Assembly (NCBI GenBank): GCA_035772405.1
Contig: JAYKKM010000439.1
Location: 11,511,501-11,575,500 of the forward strand
Source: Chrysogorgia sp. JL179-B06
Taxonomy: Eukaryota; Cnidaria; Anthozoa; Scleralcyonacea; Chrysogorgiidae
Reading direction: 5' to 3'
DNA: 64,000 nt
The translations under genes were made by a program, and so were the position numbers. The notes below the pieces were generated by a model. The model had not been told where the DNA came from, did no database searches, and saw nothing but the letters and a program-made list of their open reading frames with translations. Below, piece after piece: positions 1 through 7,954 of the stretch. Position 1 is the first letter of the stretch, and each line of letters starts with the position of its first letter.

Positions 1-180
1 ATAAATGTTAAAATATTTATAATCATAATCAGCACATCTAAACTTATAGGGATGCTCTCTCCATTCCAAAAAATAAAACGTTGAATCGCGTGTTTTTTCT
101 ATCTCAAACAATTCAGCATGTAATAAATATTGAATGTTGGGGTAAAGAATTTCATCAAAATCACGCTCTCGTACAGCCAT
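1..180 (-). CDS. Virus-like multigene-family protein, C-terminus off the edge
   Basis: Sixty codons are open from an ATG at 180 to the window edge, so the C-terminus is missing. Residues 11-24 carry 'LYPNIQYLLHAEL', which lines up with the '[YF]PN..Y.V..C' core of the ORFs at 1375, 2844 and 3854. I therefore place it, inferred, in the same paralogous family. No signal peptide or membrane segment is visible and function is unknown. It is the first of three minus-strand ORFs at this end (this, 217-432, 522-701), separated by short AT-rich gaps in a compact viral style. Confidence 0.5.
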   Translation of the reverse strand, partial: MAVRERDFDEILYPNIQYLLHAELFEIEKTRDSTFYFLEWREHPYKFRCADYDYKYFNIY

Positions 181-216
181 TTAAATCTTTTTAAAAAAAC
201 TTCGACGTCTTTTCTT

Positions 217-432
217 CTATTCGTCGTAACCTATTTCCACTGAAACATTCACTGTATATTTCCACCGTATATTTAACTTGTTTAACACCCGACGTTTAAA
301 ACTGTTTAGTCTTGAAAGTTTTAATTCATCTGGATGAATCGCGCATGGATGTTTGTTAATACATCTTCCACATGGATGTTTGTTATAATATAATCTTTCA
401 AATCGTTCATCTGCTTTTCCAATACGTTCCAT
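217..432 (-). CDS. Small Cys-motif protein, paralogue of 522-701
   Basis: A 71-residue ORF with an ATG at 432. Residues 9-24 contain 'ERFERLYYNKHPCGRC' followed by 'INKHPC'; the matching segment of the 522-701 ORF is 'ARYNRLFYSKYPCGQC' then 'LNGNMC'. The shared R..RL.Y.K.PCG.C and a third Cys six residues on suggest a small metal-binding knuckle. The C-terminal half is basic and ends acidic. No known family is recognised. Two neighbouring paralogues indicate local duplication, as is common at the ends of large DNA virus genomes. Confidence 0.55.
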   Translation of the reverse strand: MERIGKADERFERLYYNKHPCGRCINKHPCAIHPDELKLSRLNSFKRRVLNKLNIRWKYTVNVSVEIGYDE

Positions 433-521
433 TGTCTAACAAATATATAAACAATTATTTTTTTTACTCTTATTTATACTGTTTCTTATTTTTTTTTATG
501 GGATTTTCTTCTTTAAATCTT

Positions 522-701
522 TTAACACCATATCTTCTTTAACAACCATCTCTTTAATCTACAACAACGTTTTTTTTGTTTTGGATCTTTCCACGGTATA
601 TAATTCGCACACACTTCCCCACACATATTTCCGTTAAGACATTGTCCACAAGGATATTTTGAATAGAATAATCTATTATATCGTGCATCCACGGTTTCCA
701 T
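522..701 (-). CDS. Small Cys-motif protein, 59 aa, paralogue of 217-432
   Basis: Reading the minus strand from the ATG at 701 gives 59 residues to a TAA at 522. It opens 'METVDARYNRLFYSKYPCG', then C-x2-C, further Cys residues around 27-31, a Trp-Lys-Asp stretch and a very basic tail containing a Cys pair and ending KIWC. Similarity to the 217-432 product is clear over the first 28 residues. The conserved pair supports both as real genes despite their size. Function unknown; a metal-binding role is inference from the Cys spacing. Confidence 0.5.
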   Translation of the reverse strand: METVDARYNRLFYSKYPCGQCLNGNMCGEVCANYIPWKDPKQKKRCCRLKRWLLKKIWC

Positions 702-820
702 GATATTTTTGTAAAACCATTTTTTTACATTTTTATTTATATCCTAATTTTTTTTTATTTTAGTATATCTGTCTTTTTTAATTTTCATTTTTCTTTTTAT
801 ATTTTTTTTTTATAAAAAAT

Positions 821-830
821 TATATATAAA
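821..830 (+). promoter_or_regulatory. TATA box of the 863 ORF
   Basis: TATATATAAA ends 32 nt before the ATG at 863, just before a GC-containing leader. Similar TATA motifs precede the ORFs at 1375, 2297, 2844 and 3854, so it is a repeated architecture and not a chance AT stretch. Confidence 0.5.
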
Positions 831-862
831 CGCGTTACCCCCATGTGGCATGTTATTTGTGA

Positions 863-1291
863 ATGATGTCGAATTCACATGTACAGTATCGTGATTGTGA
901 TGAACATAACGGTAGAAGTTATCAAAGAATAATTGCTGATGACTTTAACCCCTACAAAATTGAAGATGAAAGTAACTATTATCCAAGTCGTTTTCTAGCC
1001 AAAGAATTACACCACTTTACCTATGTTGTAAAGAAATGTCAACCTACGGTATTATGCGCATGTATTGAAGATATACCCTATGAAGATATACCCTCAACGC
1101 CTCAAACATATTACTTAGCTCTGGCAGTTAAAAAGAAACATGAATATGAAAATGATGAATGGAATTGTTCATGTCTGGGTGAAAACATAACAACAATTGT
1201 TGACTATGATGCTTCTGCTCTTTTACAAAAAGAAATTAAACTAATAATAGATTCTAATAATTTCATGAAAGCTGTAGCATATACTCAATAA
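863..1291 (+). CDS. Virus-like multigene-family protein, 142 aa
   Basis: Intronless 142-residue ORF with tandem ATGs at 863 and 866. The N-terminal 40 residues are hydrophilic and rich in Asp, Tyr and Asn. The family core follows: 'YYPSRFLAKELHHFTYVVKK' then C-Q-P, a Cys pair in 'VLCACIED', and 'YYLALAVKKK', matching 'FPNYTYLVEDCKP...YELTLKI' of the 1375 ORF. It ends in a helix-like segment. The stop is followed at once by a T7 run near 1297, which resembles transcription stop runs of cytoplasmic DNA viruses (family knowledge; not shown here). Function unknown. Confidence 0.65.
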   Translation: MMSNSHVQYRDCDEHNGRSYQRIIADDFNPYKIEDESNYYPSRFLAKELHHFTYVVKKCQPTVLCACIEDIPYEDIPSTPQTYYLALAVKKKHEYENDEWNCSCLGENITTIVDYDASALLQKEIKLIIDSNNFMKAVAYTQ

Positions 1292-1330
1292 AAACTTTTT
1301 TTAAAAAAAATTCGTGTTTTTTATTTATTA

Positions 1331-1340
1331 TATATATAAG
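1331..1340 (+). promoter_or_regulatory. TATA box of the 1375 ORF
   Basis: TATATATAAG lies 34 nt before the ATG at 1375 in the 83-nt gap after the 863 ORF. The close packing implies that each ORF has its own promoter. Confidence 0.5.
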
Positions 1341-1374
1341 ATTACATATTTGATTTAATCATATTGATAACAAG

Positions 1375-1719
1375 ATGAATCAAGAACAAGATCTCGTGAC
1401 CTGTATCAAAAGGGGTGTAGCATATTATGACTATACTCCTCGTTATTATTCATGTCATTTTCTTCAAAAACATTTTCCTAACTATACATATTTGGTAGAG
1501 GATTGTAAACCTGCTATACTATGCAAAGAATGTAATCCCCCATTTTGTTCTCCACCTCAATTCTACGAACTAACTCTGAAAATTATTAAACAGGGATTAC
1601 TTGAAGAGAAGGGAATAACCCTAAAAACAATTCTTGATACTAAAAGTGATCATCTCTTGTATAAAACAATTAAACTAATAAATGGTAACTCAATAATTCC
1701 ACAACAAATTAATTTGTAA
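1375..1719 (+). CDS. Virus-like multigene-family protein, 114 aa
   Basis: The clearest member of the family: 'CHFLQKHFPNYTYLVEDCKP' at about residues 27-46, a Cys-rich loop (LCKECNPPFC), then 'FYELTLKIIKQG' and a C-terminal 'LLYKTIKLI'. The 2844 ORF has the same blocks in the same order. Same strand and similar spacing to the 863 ORF. The repeated Cys residues suggest a structural metal or disulfide, but they are not all conserved between paralogues. Function unknown. Confidence 0.65.
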   Translation: MNQEQDLVTCIKRGVAYYDYTPRYYSCHFLQKHFPNYTYLVEDCKPAILCKECNPPFCSPPQFYELTLKIIKQGLLEEKGITLKTILDTKSDHLLYKTIKLINGNSIIPQQINL

Positions 1720-1810
1720 ACATATTTATTTTTCTTGTAATAAAATTTTTTACAAAAATAAAAACTCGATATTCTGTTTCTAACTTTAAAGGTTTTTTAT
1801 TTTAAAAACA

Positions 1811-2176
1811 TTACAAAGATAAAAATATTTGTTTCCCTCTACCCCTATGGTTAATGAAATTGTAGGGTTTAATGTTTAATATAGGTGCTGAGTTTGCTAA
1901 TTTTACATTATTATTATTAATATTTATATATTTTCCCTTCAATGATAATAAGAGGTTCTGTAAATTATCCTCCGGAGCTCCAAACGCGTCTACTATCATC
2001 ATTTTGAAATATCGAGGTCCTTGCCAATCTTTCAGATATAAATAATATCCATATCTTAAACACGAGGGAATCACAGGTTCATATTTTACTAATTGTATGG
2101 GTTCAGCATGATAATAAAATGTAAGATAATCATGAGATTCACATTCTCCAAAATCAATCATTGAACGCAGCCACAT
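1811..2176 (-). CDS. Possible divergent multigene-family protein, 121 aa
   Basis: Minus-strand ORF with an ATG at 2176, convergent with the 1375 ORF. Residues 14-55 follow the family pattern weakly: 'YLTFYYHAEPIQLVKYEP', a spacer, then 'YGYYLYLKDWQGPRYFKMMI', comparable to 'Y.Y.V..CKP...YELTLKV..G'. An Asn run and a basic tail follow. I see the order of blocks but little identity, so family membership is inference. Function unknown. Confidence 0.5.
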   Translation of the reverse strand: MWLRSMIDFGECESHDYLTFYYHAEPIQLVKYEPVIPSCLRYGYYLYLKDWQGPRYFKMMIVDAFGAPEDNLQNLLLSLKGKYININNNNVKLANSAPILNIKPYNFINHRGRGKQIFLSL

Positions 2177-2234
2177 GTTGAAAAAATAATATAAAAAATA
2201 TATTTGATACCCTGCTTTTATAGTTGCAAAAATC

Positions 2235-2242
2235 TATAAAAG
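2235..2242 (+). promoter_or_regulatory. TATA box of the 2297 ORF
   Basis: TATAAAAG 54 nt before the ATG at 2297, in the divergent gap between the 2176 minus-strand start and the 2297 plus-strand start. Confidence 0.4.
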
Positions 2243-2296
2243 TAGGTTGTCAAACTATAAAATTTTCACAAAACGTCCAAAAAAAATATTGTCAAG

Positions 2297-2689
2297 ATGG
2301 TCTATTGCAGTTTCTGTTGTTGTGAAGTGAATTCCTTCTATCATTTTTTCATGCATTACAGATGTAAAGAATGCTTTGTAAACCATCATTATTGTTATCC
2401 TTGTAAACAGAATTACTCACGACTTATCTATAGTAGAATAGTTGATCTATGTGAATGTGATGATAGAATACAAAGATGGAAAAAACTTATTTGGATTAAT
2501 AAAATTTTTTTTAAAATACATTGTCTACCATTTCCAAAATTCATAAAACTTATGATTATAATTCGGATGATCTTTTTTCCATCGTCCTTTTTGAATTTTT
2601 TTAGAACGTCGTTTTCGTATTCGTTTTTTATTTTTCGTTTTCGCTTTTTTTATACAACTCCTCCTACACTTCATTTTTATGTTAACTGA
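2297..2689 (+). CDS. Cys/His-rich small protein, C-terminal extent uncertain
   Basis: Residues 1-55 are dense in Cys and His: C-x2-CCC near the start, then 'HYRCKECFVNHHYCYPCKQ' and a later 'LCECDD'. This could bind two zinc ions (inference). Downstream of about residue 75 the protein becomes an improbable run of Phe, Ile and Arg. That stretch overlaps a credible minus-strand ORF at 2525-2674, so the true end may be earlier, possibly hidden by a frameshift in the T8 run near 2508-2515. No known family recognised. Confidence 0.5.
   Translation: MVYCSFCCCEVNSFYHFFMHYRCKECFVNHHYCYPCKQNYSRLIYSRIVDLCECDDRIQRWKKLIWINKIFFKIHCLPFPKFIKLMIIIRMIFFPSSFLNFFRTSFSYSFFIFRFRFFYTTPPTLHFYVN
2525..2674 (-). CDS. 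Very basic 49-aa protein
   Basis: Minus-strand reading from the ATG at 2674 gives 49 residues. Residues 2-36 are dominated by Lys and Arg (blocks such as 'KNKKRIRKRRSKK'), followed by an aromatic C-terminus 'HPNYNHKFYEFWKW'. The composition resembles small DNA-condensing or nucleolar peptides of viruses. The non-random aromatic tail argues that this strand, not the overlapping plus-strand tail of the 2297 ORF, is coding. No homologue recognised. Confidence 0.4.
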   Translation of the reverse strand: MKCRRSCIKKAKTKNKKRIRKRRSKKIQKGRWKKDHPNYNHKFYEFWKW

Positions 2690-2784
2690 AGTACGACAAG
2701 CAATGGTTTAAAAAAAAAAAGAAAAACCGTCTATTTATACTGTTCTGTTTTTTGATTTTTTTTTTATATCTTTTCTGAGACACA

Positions 2785-2802
2785 TATATAATATTATATA
2801 AG
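2785..2802 (+). promoter_or_regulatory. TATA box of the 2844 ORF
   Basis: TATATAATATTATATAAG ends 41 nt before the ATG at 2844, matching the TATA spacing of the neighbouring ORFs. Confidence 0.45.
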
Positions 2803-2843
2803 ATGTTTAAACTAAAAAACTTTATCATTACTGAAATAAAACA

Positions 2844-3146
2844 ATGTCCGTATTACGTTTTTGTAGTATATGTACAAATAGTATAACTTTTTTTGACTGC
2901 TCCAAAAATACTTTTCAGCGCTATTTATCATATGAATCTCTTCTTAAAGAATATCCTGAATATATATATTTTGTGGAGGATTGCAAACCTGTTACAATAA
3001 TTGAAACAAAACAATGTTCTGTAATAAAAAAAAATGGTGTGAAACAACACCCGTATGAAGTAACCCTGAAAGTTATCAATCATGGAGAATCTGGAAAAAC
3101 AATAAAAATATTATCAGAGGAAGAAATTTTATCATCTTTTGCATAA
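2844..3146 (+). CDS. Virus-like multigene-family protein, 100 aa
   Basis: Compact family member: N-terminal 'FCSICTNSITFFDC', then 'LKEYPEYIYFVEDCKP' at about residues 36-51, a variable loop, and 'YEVTLKVINHG' followed by 'KTIKILSEEEI'. It is the closest match to the 1375 ORF, sharing 'VEDCKP' and 'YE[LV]TLK[IV]I'. The extra N-terminal C-x2-C is also seen in the 2297 product. Function unknown. Confidence 0.65.
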   Translation: MSVLRFCSICTNSITFFDCSKNTFQRYLSYESLLKEYPEYIYFVEDCKPVTIIETKQCSVIKKNGVKQHPYEVTLKVINHGESGKTIKILSEEEILSSFA

Positions 3147-3261
3147 AAATGTTAAGTTTATAAAAACTGACAAAGACATAATAATTCCTTCTCTTGTATA
3201 AATTTATTTTTATAATAAAACATGTGAATCATTGTTATTTTTTTTACATGAATTTCTTTCT

Positions 3262-3695
3262 TTACTCTAAAAGTTTTTTTCTTTTTTCCTTTTGTTTTTG
3301 TCGATGCTGGTTCTTATAATCAGCTAATTTATAGATTCTTTCACTATTCCATAATTTTCCCATTTTTGGACGGATCATATATTCTACCTTTAAAATGGTA
3401 GAAATCATCAGCATAAGAACGAATGATTTCTCCCCCATATGGAAGCCAATCAAAAATAGCATCTCTTGCTTCTTTGAGATAAACAACCCCTTGAAGAAAT
3501 CCCAATTCTTTATCTTTTACAATTTCACGACTACATTCAAAAAACGATATTTCATTTAATTTAAGACAATTCTGTGGAGTGTGAATTAATTTCGCTGCCT
3601 CTATCAATTTTTCAGCATTTTCTTGATTACGCATTTGAAATGACCAAATCTTTCGCGAGGGTATATACCCCATCTTCAACAAAATAACTGACCAT
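3262..3695 (-). pseudogene. Frameshifted gene resembling the HUH domain of CRESS Rep
   Basis: Three overlapping minus-strand segments make one coding stretch broken twice at homopolymers: a GGGG run near 3670 and an A5/GGG-A4 stretch near 3360. The order fits a rolling-circle Rep endonuclease: 'WSFQMRN' (motif I-like strand) and a helix, then 'GFLQGVVYLKEARDAIFDWL' where the HUH motif normally reads HLQG, and finally 'FKGRIYDPSKNG' in the position of the catalytic Tyr motif. The first His of motif II is Phe here, so activity is doubtful. The tail is Lys/Arg-rich. The Rep match is inference from motif order. The breaks may be decay or assembly errors. Confidence 0.4.
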
Positions 3696-3813
3696 TTTTT
3701 TTATGATATCGTTTTTTATACCCCAGGTTTTGTAGAAATGAAAAAATTTTTTCTCAAAAAACGTTCATATAAATAAGCTGAAACTTTTCTTTTTCATTTA
3801 TACACTACGTGCT

Positions 3814-3840
3814 TATAAAACATTGTCCCTCTACAAACTT
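3814..3840 (+). promoter_or_regulatory. TATA box and conserved leader of the 3854 ORF
   Basis: TATAAAAC at 3814-3821 is followed by the leader ATTGTCCCTCTACAAACTT, which recurs as ATTGCCCTCTACAAATTT at 4513-4530. The first copy lies between the TATA box and the ATG at 3854, so it may be a start-site or leader element. A second TATA (TATAAATAAG) is at 3768. Confidence 0.4.
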
Positions 3841-3853
3841 AGTTTAAGAAAAA

Positions 3854-4384
3854 ATGGCTACGAAAGAAGAAATAACGAATGAAGCTTCCTATGGAGAACC
3901 CAACCTCATACCCCTGAATGGTTCCCCTCTCATATGGGATTACAACGATAAAGGAGAAGGATACGCGTACGGTGTACGTGTACGGGATACGGATACGTAT
4001 ACGTCGAAAGTGTTTAATTTCGAGGACTTTAAACCCGTCAAACCTATTCAGGATAATGGTGATTCTGATAGTGATGATAGTTTGAAAGCATTTTTGGGGA
4101 CTGCTGATGACGAAGTAAAGGAGGAAAAAGTATTTAATAGAAACAACATTAAAAAAAAAGTATATACCCGCTGTGATATTAATACTCTTCGACAGAATTT
4201 TCCAAATCAAAAATATATTTTACGACACTGTATATACTTTCCCTCGGGTAAGCTATCCGGGTATAAATTATATTTAGAAGTGGTAGATGGGGGAATTCTT
4301 TGTCCGCATAAATATCTAACAACAATTATGATAACTGATGATTCCATACTTAGTTCTATTAATAAAGAAATGTATTTAGATTAA
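3854..4384 (+). CDS. Largest multigene-family protein, 176 aa, acidic linker
   Basis: The N-terminal half is unique: 'GYAYGVRVRDTDTYTSKVF', then an acidic stretch around 'DNGDSDSDDSLKAF'. The C-terminal half, from about residue 108, carries the family core: 'CDINTLRQNFPNQKYILRHC', a loop, 'GYKLYLEVVDGG' and 'DSILSSINKEM'. It is thus a fusion of an extra N-terminal domain to the shared fold. The start has a good A-rich context and a TATA box 33 nt upstream. No stop or frameshift interrupts it. Function unknown. Confidence 0.65.
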   Translation: MATKEEITNEASYGEPNLIPLNGSPLIWDYNDKGEGYAYGVRVRDTDTYTSKVFNFEDFKPVKPIQDNGDSDSDDSLKAFLGTADDEVKEEKVFNRNNIKKKVYTRCDINTLRQNFPNQKYILRHCIYFPSGKLSGYKLYLEVVDGGILCPHKYLTTIMITDDSILSSINKEMYLD

Positions 4385-5113
4385 ATAAAAACAATAAAAA
4401 GAGAATTTTGTTTTTTCAAAAAAAAGTTATTTTATTGTGTGTTAAAGTACATTTTATTTTTTTTAAAAATATATTTCATCTATTTGAAAAACACCAAATA
4501 ATTTTTGGAGATATTGCCCTCTACAAATTTTATCTTTTTTTTTAAAAATACCGTAACTAAAGAATATCAGTCATTCGGCCATAAGATGGCGTCGAGGTAA
4601 GAGCTCCATGGCGGAAATTTCTATGATTAATTCTATAAACCAAAATTTGATTATTTATATTTCAACATCGTACAACTCTTCCAATAAAAATAATATGGAC
4701 GTTTTTTTGGATGACACGTGTAAGTATAAATCACATTGGGTGAGGTATGATGGTCGTTTATAAAGTTTTTTTTTTGAATTTTAAATATCTATCTCATGAA
4801 ATTGACTACGATCACCTTGATTGACCTTCCTCTCTCTGTCTGGTCGTCAAACTCAAGGATAAACCAAAAACTGGTCGTACAACAACACCAGGTTTCATGA
4901 GATAAATATATACAAAATTCACAAAAAAACCTCTTGTATACGACCAGCTTCATATCCCCCCTGATTTGATGGCTGGTCGCTCTTAACAGGGTGACCACAC
5001 CTTAAAACTAGAACACCCTCCTGGAAATTTTGGACTGGCTGTGCTCTGATTGGTCCATTCAAATCAATTCTTGATTCTGATTGGCTTAGAGCTCGGTCCA
5101 GTCCCAAACACAT
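4385..5113. other. Non-coding stretch containing the virus/host junction
   Basis: A T-rich 3' flank, then the isolated leader motif at 4513-4530 with no virus-like ORF behind it. At 4586 an ATG is followed after eleven coding bases by G|GTAAGAG, a host-type splice donor. Sequence after about 4600 has normal host composition. No gene is visible between 4600 and 5113. Confidence 0.4.
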
Positions 5114-5142
5114 TGATATATATATATATATATATATATATT
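5114..5142. repeat. (TA)n microsatellite
   Basis: About 14 TA units directly beside a tRNA-like SINE, the same arrangement as at 45.1 kb and 60.2 kb. Confidence 0.9.
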
Positions 5143-5149
5143 ACTACTG

Positions 5150-5240
5150 TAGCACATGGAATGTGAACGGGAATCGAACCCGCAACCTTATTATCTCCGG
5201 TTAGACGCTCGGCTACTCATTGAGCTACCATAACTCAGAT
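5150..5240 (-). repeat. tRNA-derived SINE-like sequence
   Basis: The minus strand reads an A-box-like GGTAGCTCAATGAGTAGCCGAGC, then GGTTGCGGGTTCGATTCCCG, a good B box and T-arm. The anticodon arm does not pair well, so this is a tRNA-derived repeat and not a functional tRNA gene. It borders a (TA)n tract. Confidence 0.6.
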
Positions 5241-5853
5241 CGTAGAGTGAAGGCTCGACCCGTGACCGTGCGACATATACGTACAGCTAAACTTCAACAG
5301 TCTTGATATGTCTATATATTTAGTTATTATGCAGTGTATGTTTTGGCACAGTTATTAATTGAGTTAAGCGGTTCGAATCAATGAAGCGGTTAAAATGAAA
5401 ACATGTTGAAAAACATATTACAAATTCCCATAAATTGACCTCTTTCATAATGGCGACCAGTCTAAATATTATTTTATATGCATGCCTTTCTGGCCTCGTT
5501 ACAATGCAAAGATTCTTTGGAATTACAGACACACGAACGAGGTCAGAAAAGCTAATTTAAATAATGAATATAGAATAATATTTAATTTGGTTGCCTTTAT
5601 GAAAGAGATCTATGGTCACTCGTTTTGTAAATAAAATAATTCCTAAACAAATTGGAAAGGAAGGTTACTTATATACATGCATTAATGTATCTTAAGAACT
5701 TTTTATAGCCTGGGTCGGGCGGTGGATTCCATAGGTAATAAGTTCATGTCCAATATATAATATATGCACAAGTAATTTTATGTGATGAGGGACCCTAATA
5801 CTATGGTTAGGGATAGTACTACGGGGGATAATACTCTAAAAAGTTGGTGTAGG

Positions 5854-7341
5854 CACAGGTGGCCCAAGCTCACGCGCCAATTTGTGTTTATATTGGAATT
5901 TATTCGATTTGTCAAAATTAGAGGATATTATAAATTGCAGTTTATTGTTACAATATATAAATGAAATAATGTGTATTTAAATCTACCATAAGGTGTATGT
6001 GTCTTTCATTGTAAGTTTGGTGAGATTTAGATTTTAGGACAGTTGCAGTGGCGGGAGGAATTGGGGGCGCGGCGAGTTGCAGGCGACATGGCGACATTAA
6101 TTCAATATATTATGGCCACATTGTTTATATCAAACATTATACCTATGAATACTCAACAAAATAAACATTTATAAACCTTGTTGTTCCACTTACATGTTTA
6201 TTGTGTCGTAATATTCTTCCTTGTGAAACTTGGCACCATTCTATTCACTAATACTTCAAACCCGTTTGTCCTATACTAATAATAGAGGAAGGTAGGTAAC
6301 TGCCGCTCTCCGATCGACACAAATTCACCACGATAATGGCCATAAAATCATTCCAAATGCTTCCATCGGCGCCAAACTCGGGCAGCACCATGTCAGATAG
6401 TTCCTTCAACTAACCAACGAACAAAATTTCCGCCTTTACACTCAATTTTTTAATAAAGCGAAGAGTTTCAAACCACTTTCATGTCTGCATATGCCTGTGC
6501 CAGTTCGTCGCAACACCAACTGTCACGCGTGACGTATTTCCCGATTTATCCCGACCCTCCCCTCCAAGGCACGTAACAAAAACCTGATTCAACAGTAGTT
6601 TTTTTGTTACGTGCCTTGGAGGGGAGGGTCGGGATAAATCGGGAAATATGTCACGCGTGACAGTTGGTGTTGCAACGAACTGGCACAGTCATATGCAGAA
6701 GTGAAAGTGGTTTGAAACTTCTTCGCTTTATTCAAAAGTTGAGTGGAAAGGTGGAAATTTTGTTCGTTGGTTAGTTGAAGGAACTATCTGACATGGTGCT
6801 GCCCGAGTTTGGCGCCGATGGAAGCATTTGGAATGATTTTATGGCCATTATCGTGGTGAATTTGTGTCGATCGGAGAGCGAAGGTTTCCTACCTTCGTCT
6901 ATTATTAGTATACCGCAAACGGGTTCGAAGTATAATGCGGCAGAATGATGCCAAGTTTCACAAGGAAGAATATTACGACACAATAAACATGTAAGTGGAA
7001 CAACAAGGTTTATAAATGTTTATTTTGTTGAGTGTTCATAGGTATAATGTTTGATATAAACAATGTGGCCATAATATATGAATTAATGTCGCCATGTCGC
7101 ACTGCAACTCGCCGCGCCCCCAATTCCGCCCGCCACGCAGGCTACACTGCTACTGTCCTAAATCTCACCAAACTTACAATGAAAGACACATACACCTTAT
7201 GGTAGATATAAATACACATTATTTCATTTATATATTGTAACAATAAACTGCAAATAATATATGAAAATATCCTCTAATTTTGACAAATCGAATAAATTCC
7301 AATTTAAACACAAATTGGCGCATGAGCTTGGGCCACTTGTG
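5854..7341. repeat. 1.49-kb foldback (long inverted repeat)
   Basis: Two arms of about 730 bp are inverted copies around a spacer of roughly 15 nt at 6583-6597. The outer ends read CACAGGTGGCCCAAGCTCAC and, inverted, CTTGGGCCACTTGTGG; the centre is TTACGTGCCTTGGAGG facing its complement. The arms differ by scattered substitutions and small indels. No ORF has protein-like character. The right arm also matches the left arm through a CpG-rich GGGGGCGCGGCGAGTTGCAG segment. It may be a foldback transposon or a palindromic duplication. Confidence 0.85.
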
Positions 7342-7954
7342 GTGTAGGAAGTCAACTTTCGAGTGACGGGCCTACAAACTAAATGAGTGACATATAAAAG
7401 TGTTGTGACATTGCGTTGCGTTGACAGTGTAGAAATACAAATAGAATAATCTAAAAGGTTGGTGTACTGATAAATACTGTCGAAATAATGTATAGGAGGT
7501 GTAACTTTCGCATGCTTCGACGATTACGTCTCTTTTACAATGGGATTCTTCATGCAAAACCAGCAAAACAATTGGGAGAAGTAAACTCTGCCTGTTGGGC
7601 TGAAAAACATTCAAAATTTAACCACCTCTTTGTTCTATTGATATCTCTGGAAATTGTTCTGCGTTGACAGTGTAGAAATACAAATAGAATAATCTAAAAG
7701 GTTGGTGTATTGTCGAGTACACAATAGTGTTTTTGTGTAGGTGTAGTCTTCTATGTTATCACTATACAGATTTTTTAATGGCACAATGTTAAACAATCGT
7801 GAATACCTAGACACCTATATATTCCTTCCTCCTCGAGTTAACGTTGGCGTATCGGTAAATCAGCTCTTTCTTATCAATGAAGGTCAATCTATCACCCAGG
7901 ACATTAATGATTCTTCGCCATAAATCGCAGATTCGCAAGAAGCCGCGGGGTGGT
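7342..7954. other. No gene seen; short local direct repeat
   Basis: The only structure visible is a direct repeat of about 40 bp containing GACAGTGTAGAAATACAAAT, at 7421-7464 and 7667-7708. The ORF at 7372-7614 lacks protein-like features. Confidence 0.5.

Noticed and set aside
3839..4210. Minus-strand ORF of 123 codons
   Set aside because: Shadow of the 3854 plus-strand family member, with an unlikely Phe/Ile-rich composition.
1..4384. Naming a specific virus family such as an asfarvirus or iridovirus
   Set aside because: No hallmark gene (capsid, PolB, ATPase) is in the window; only architecture supports a large DNA virus.
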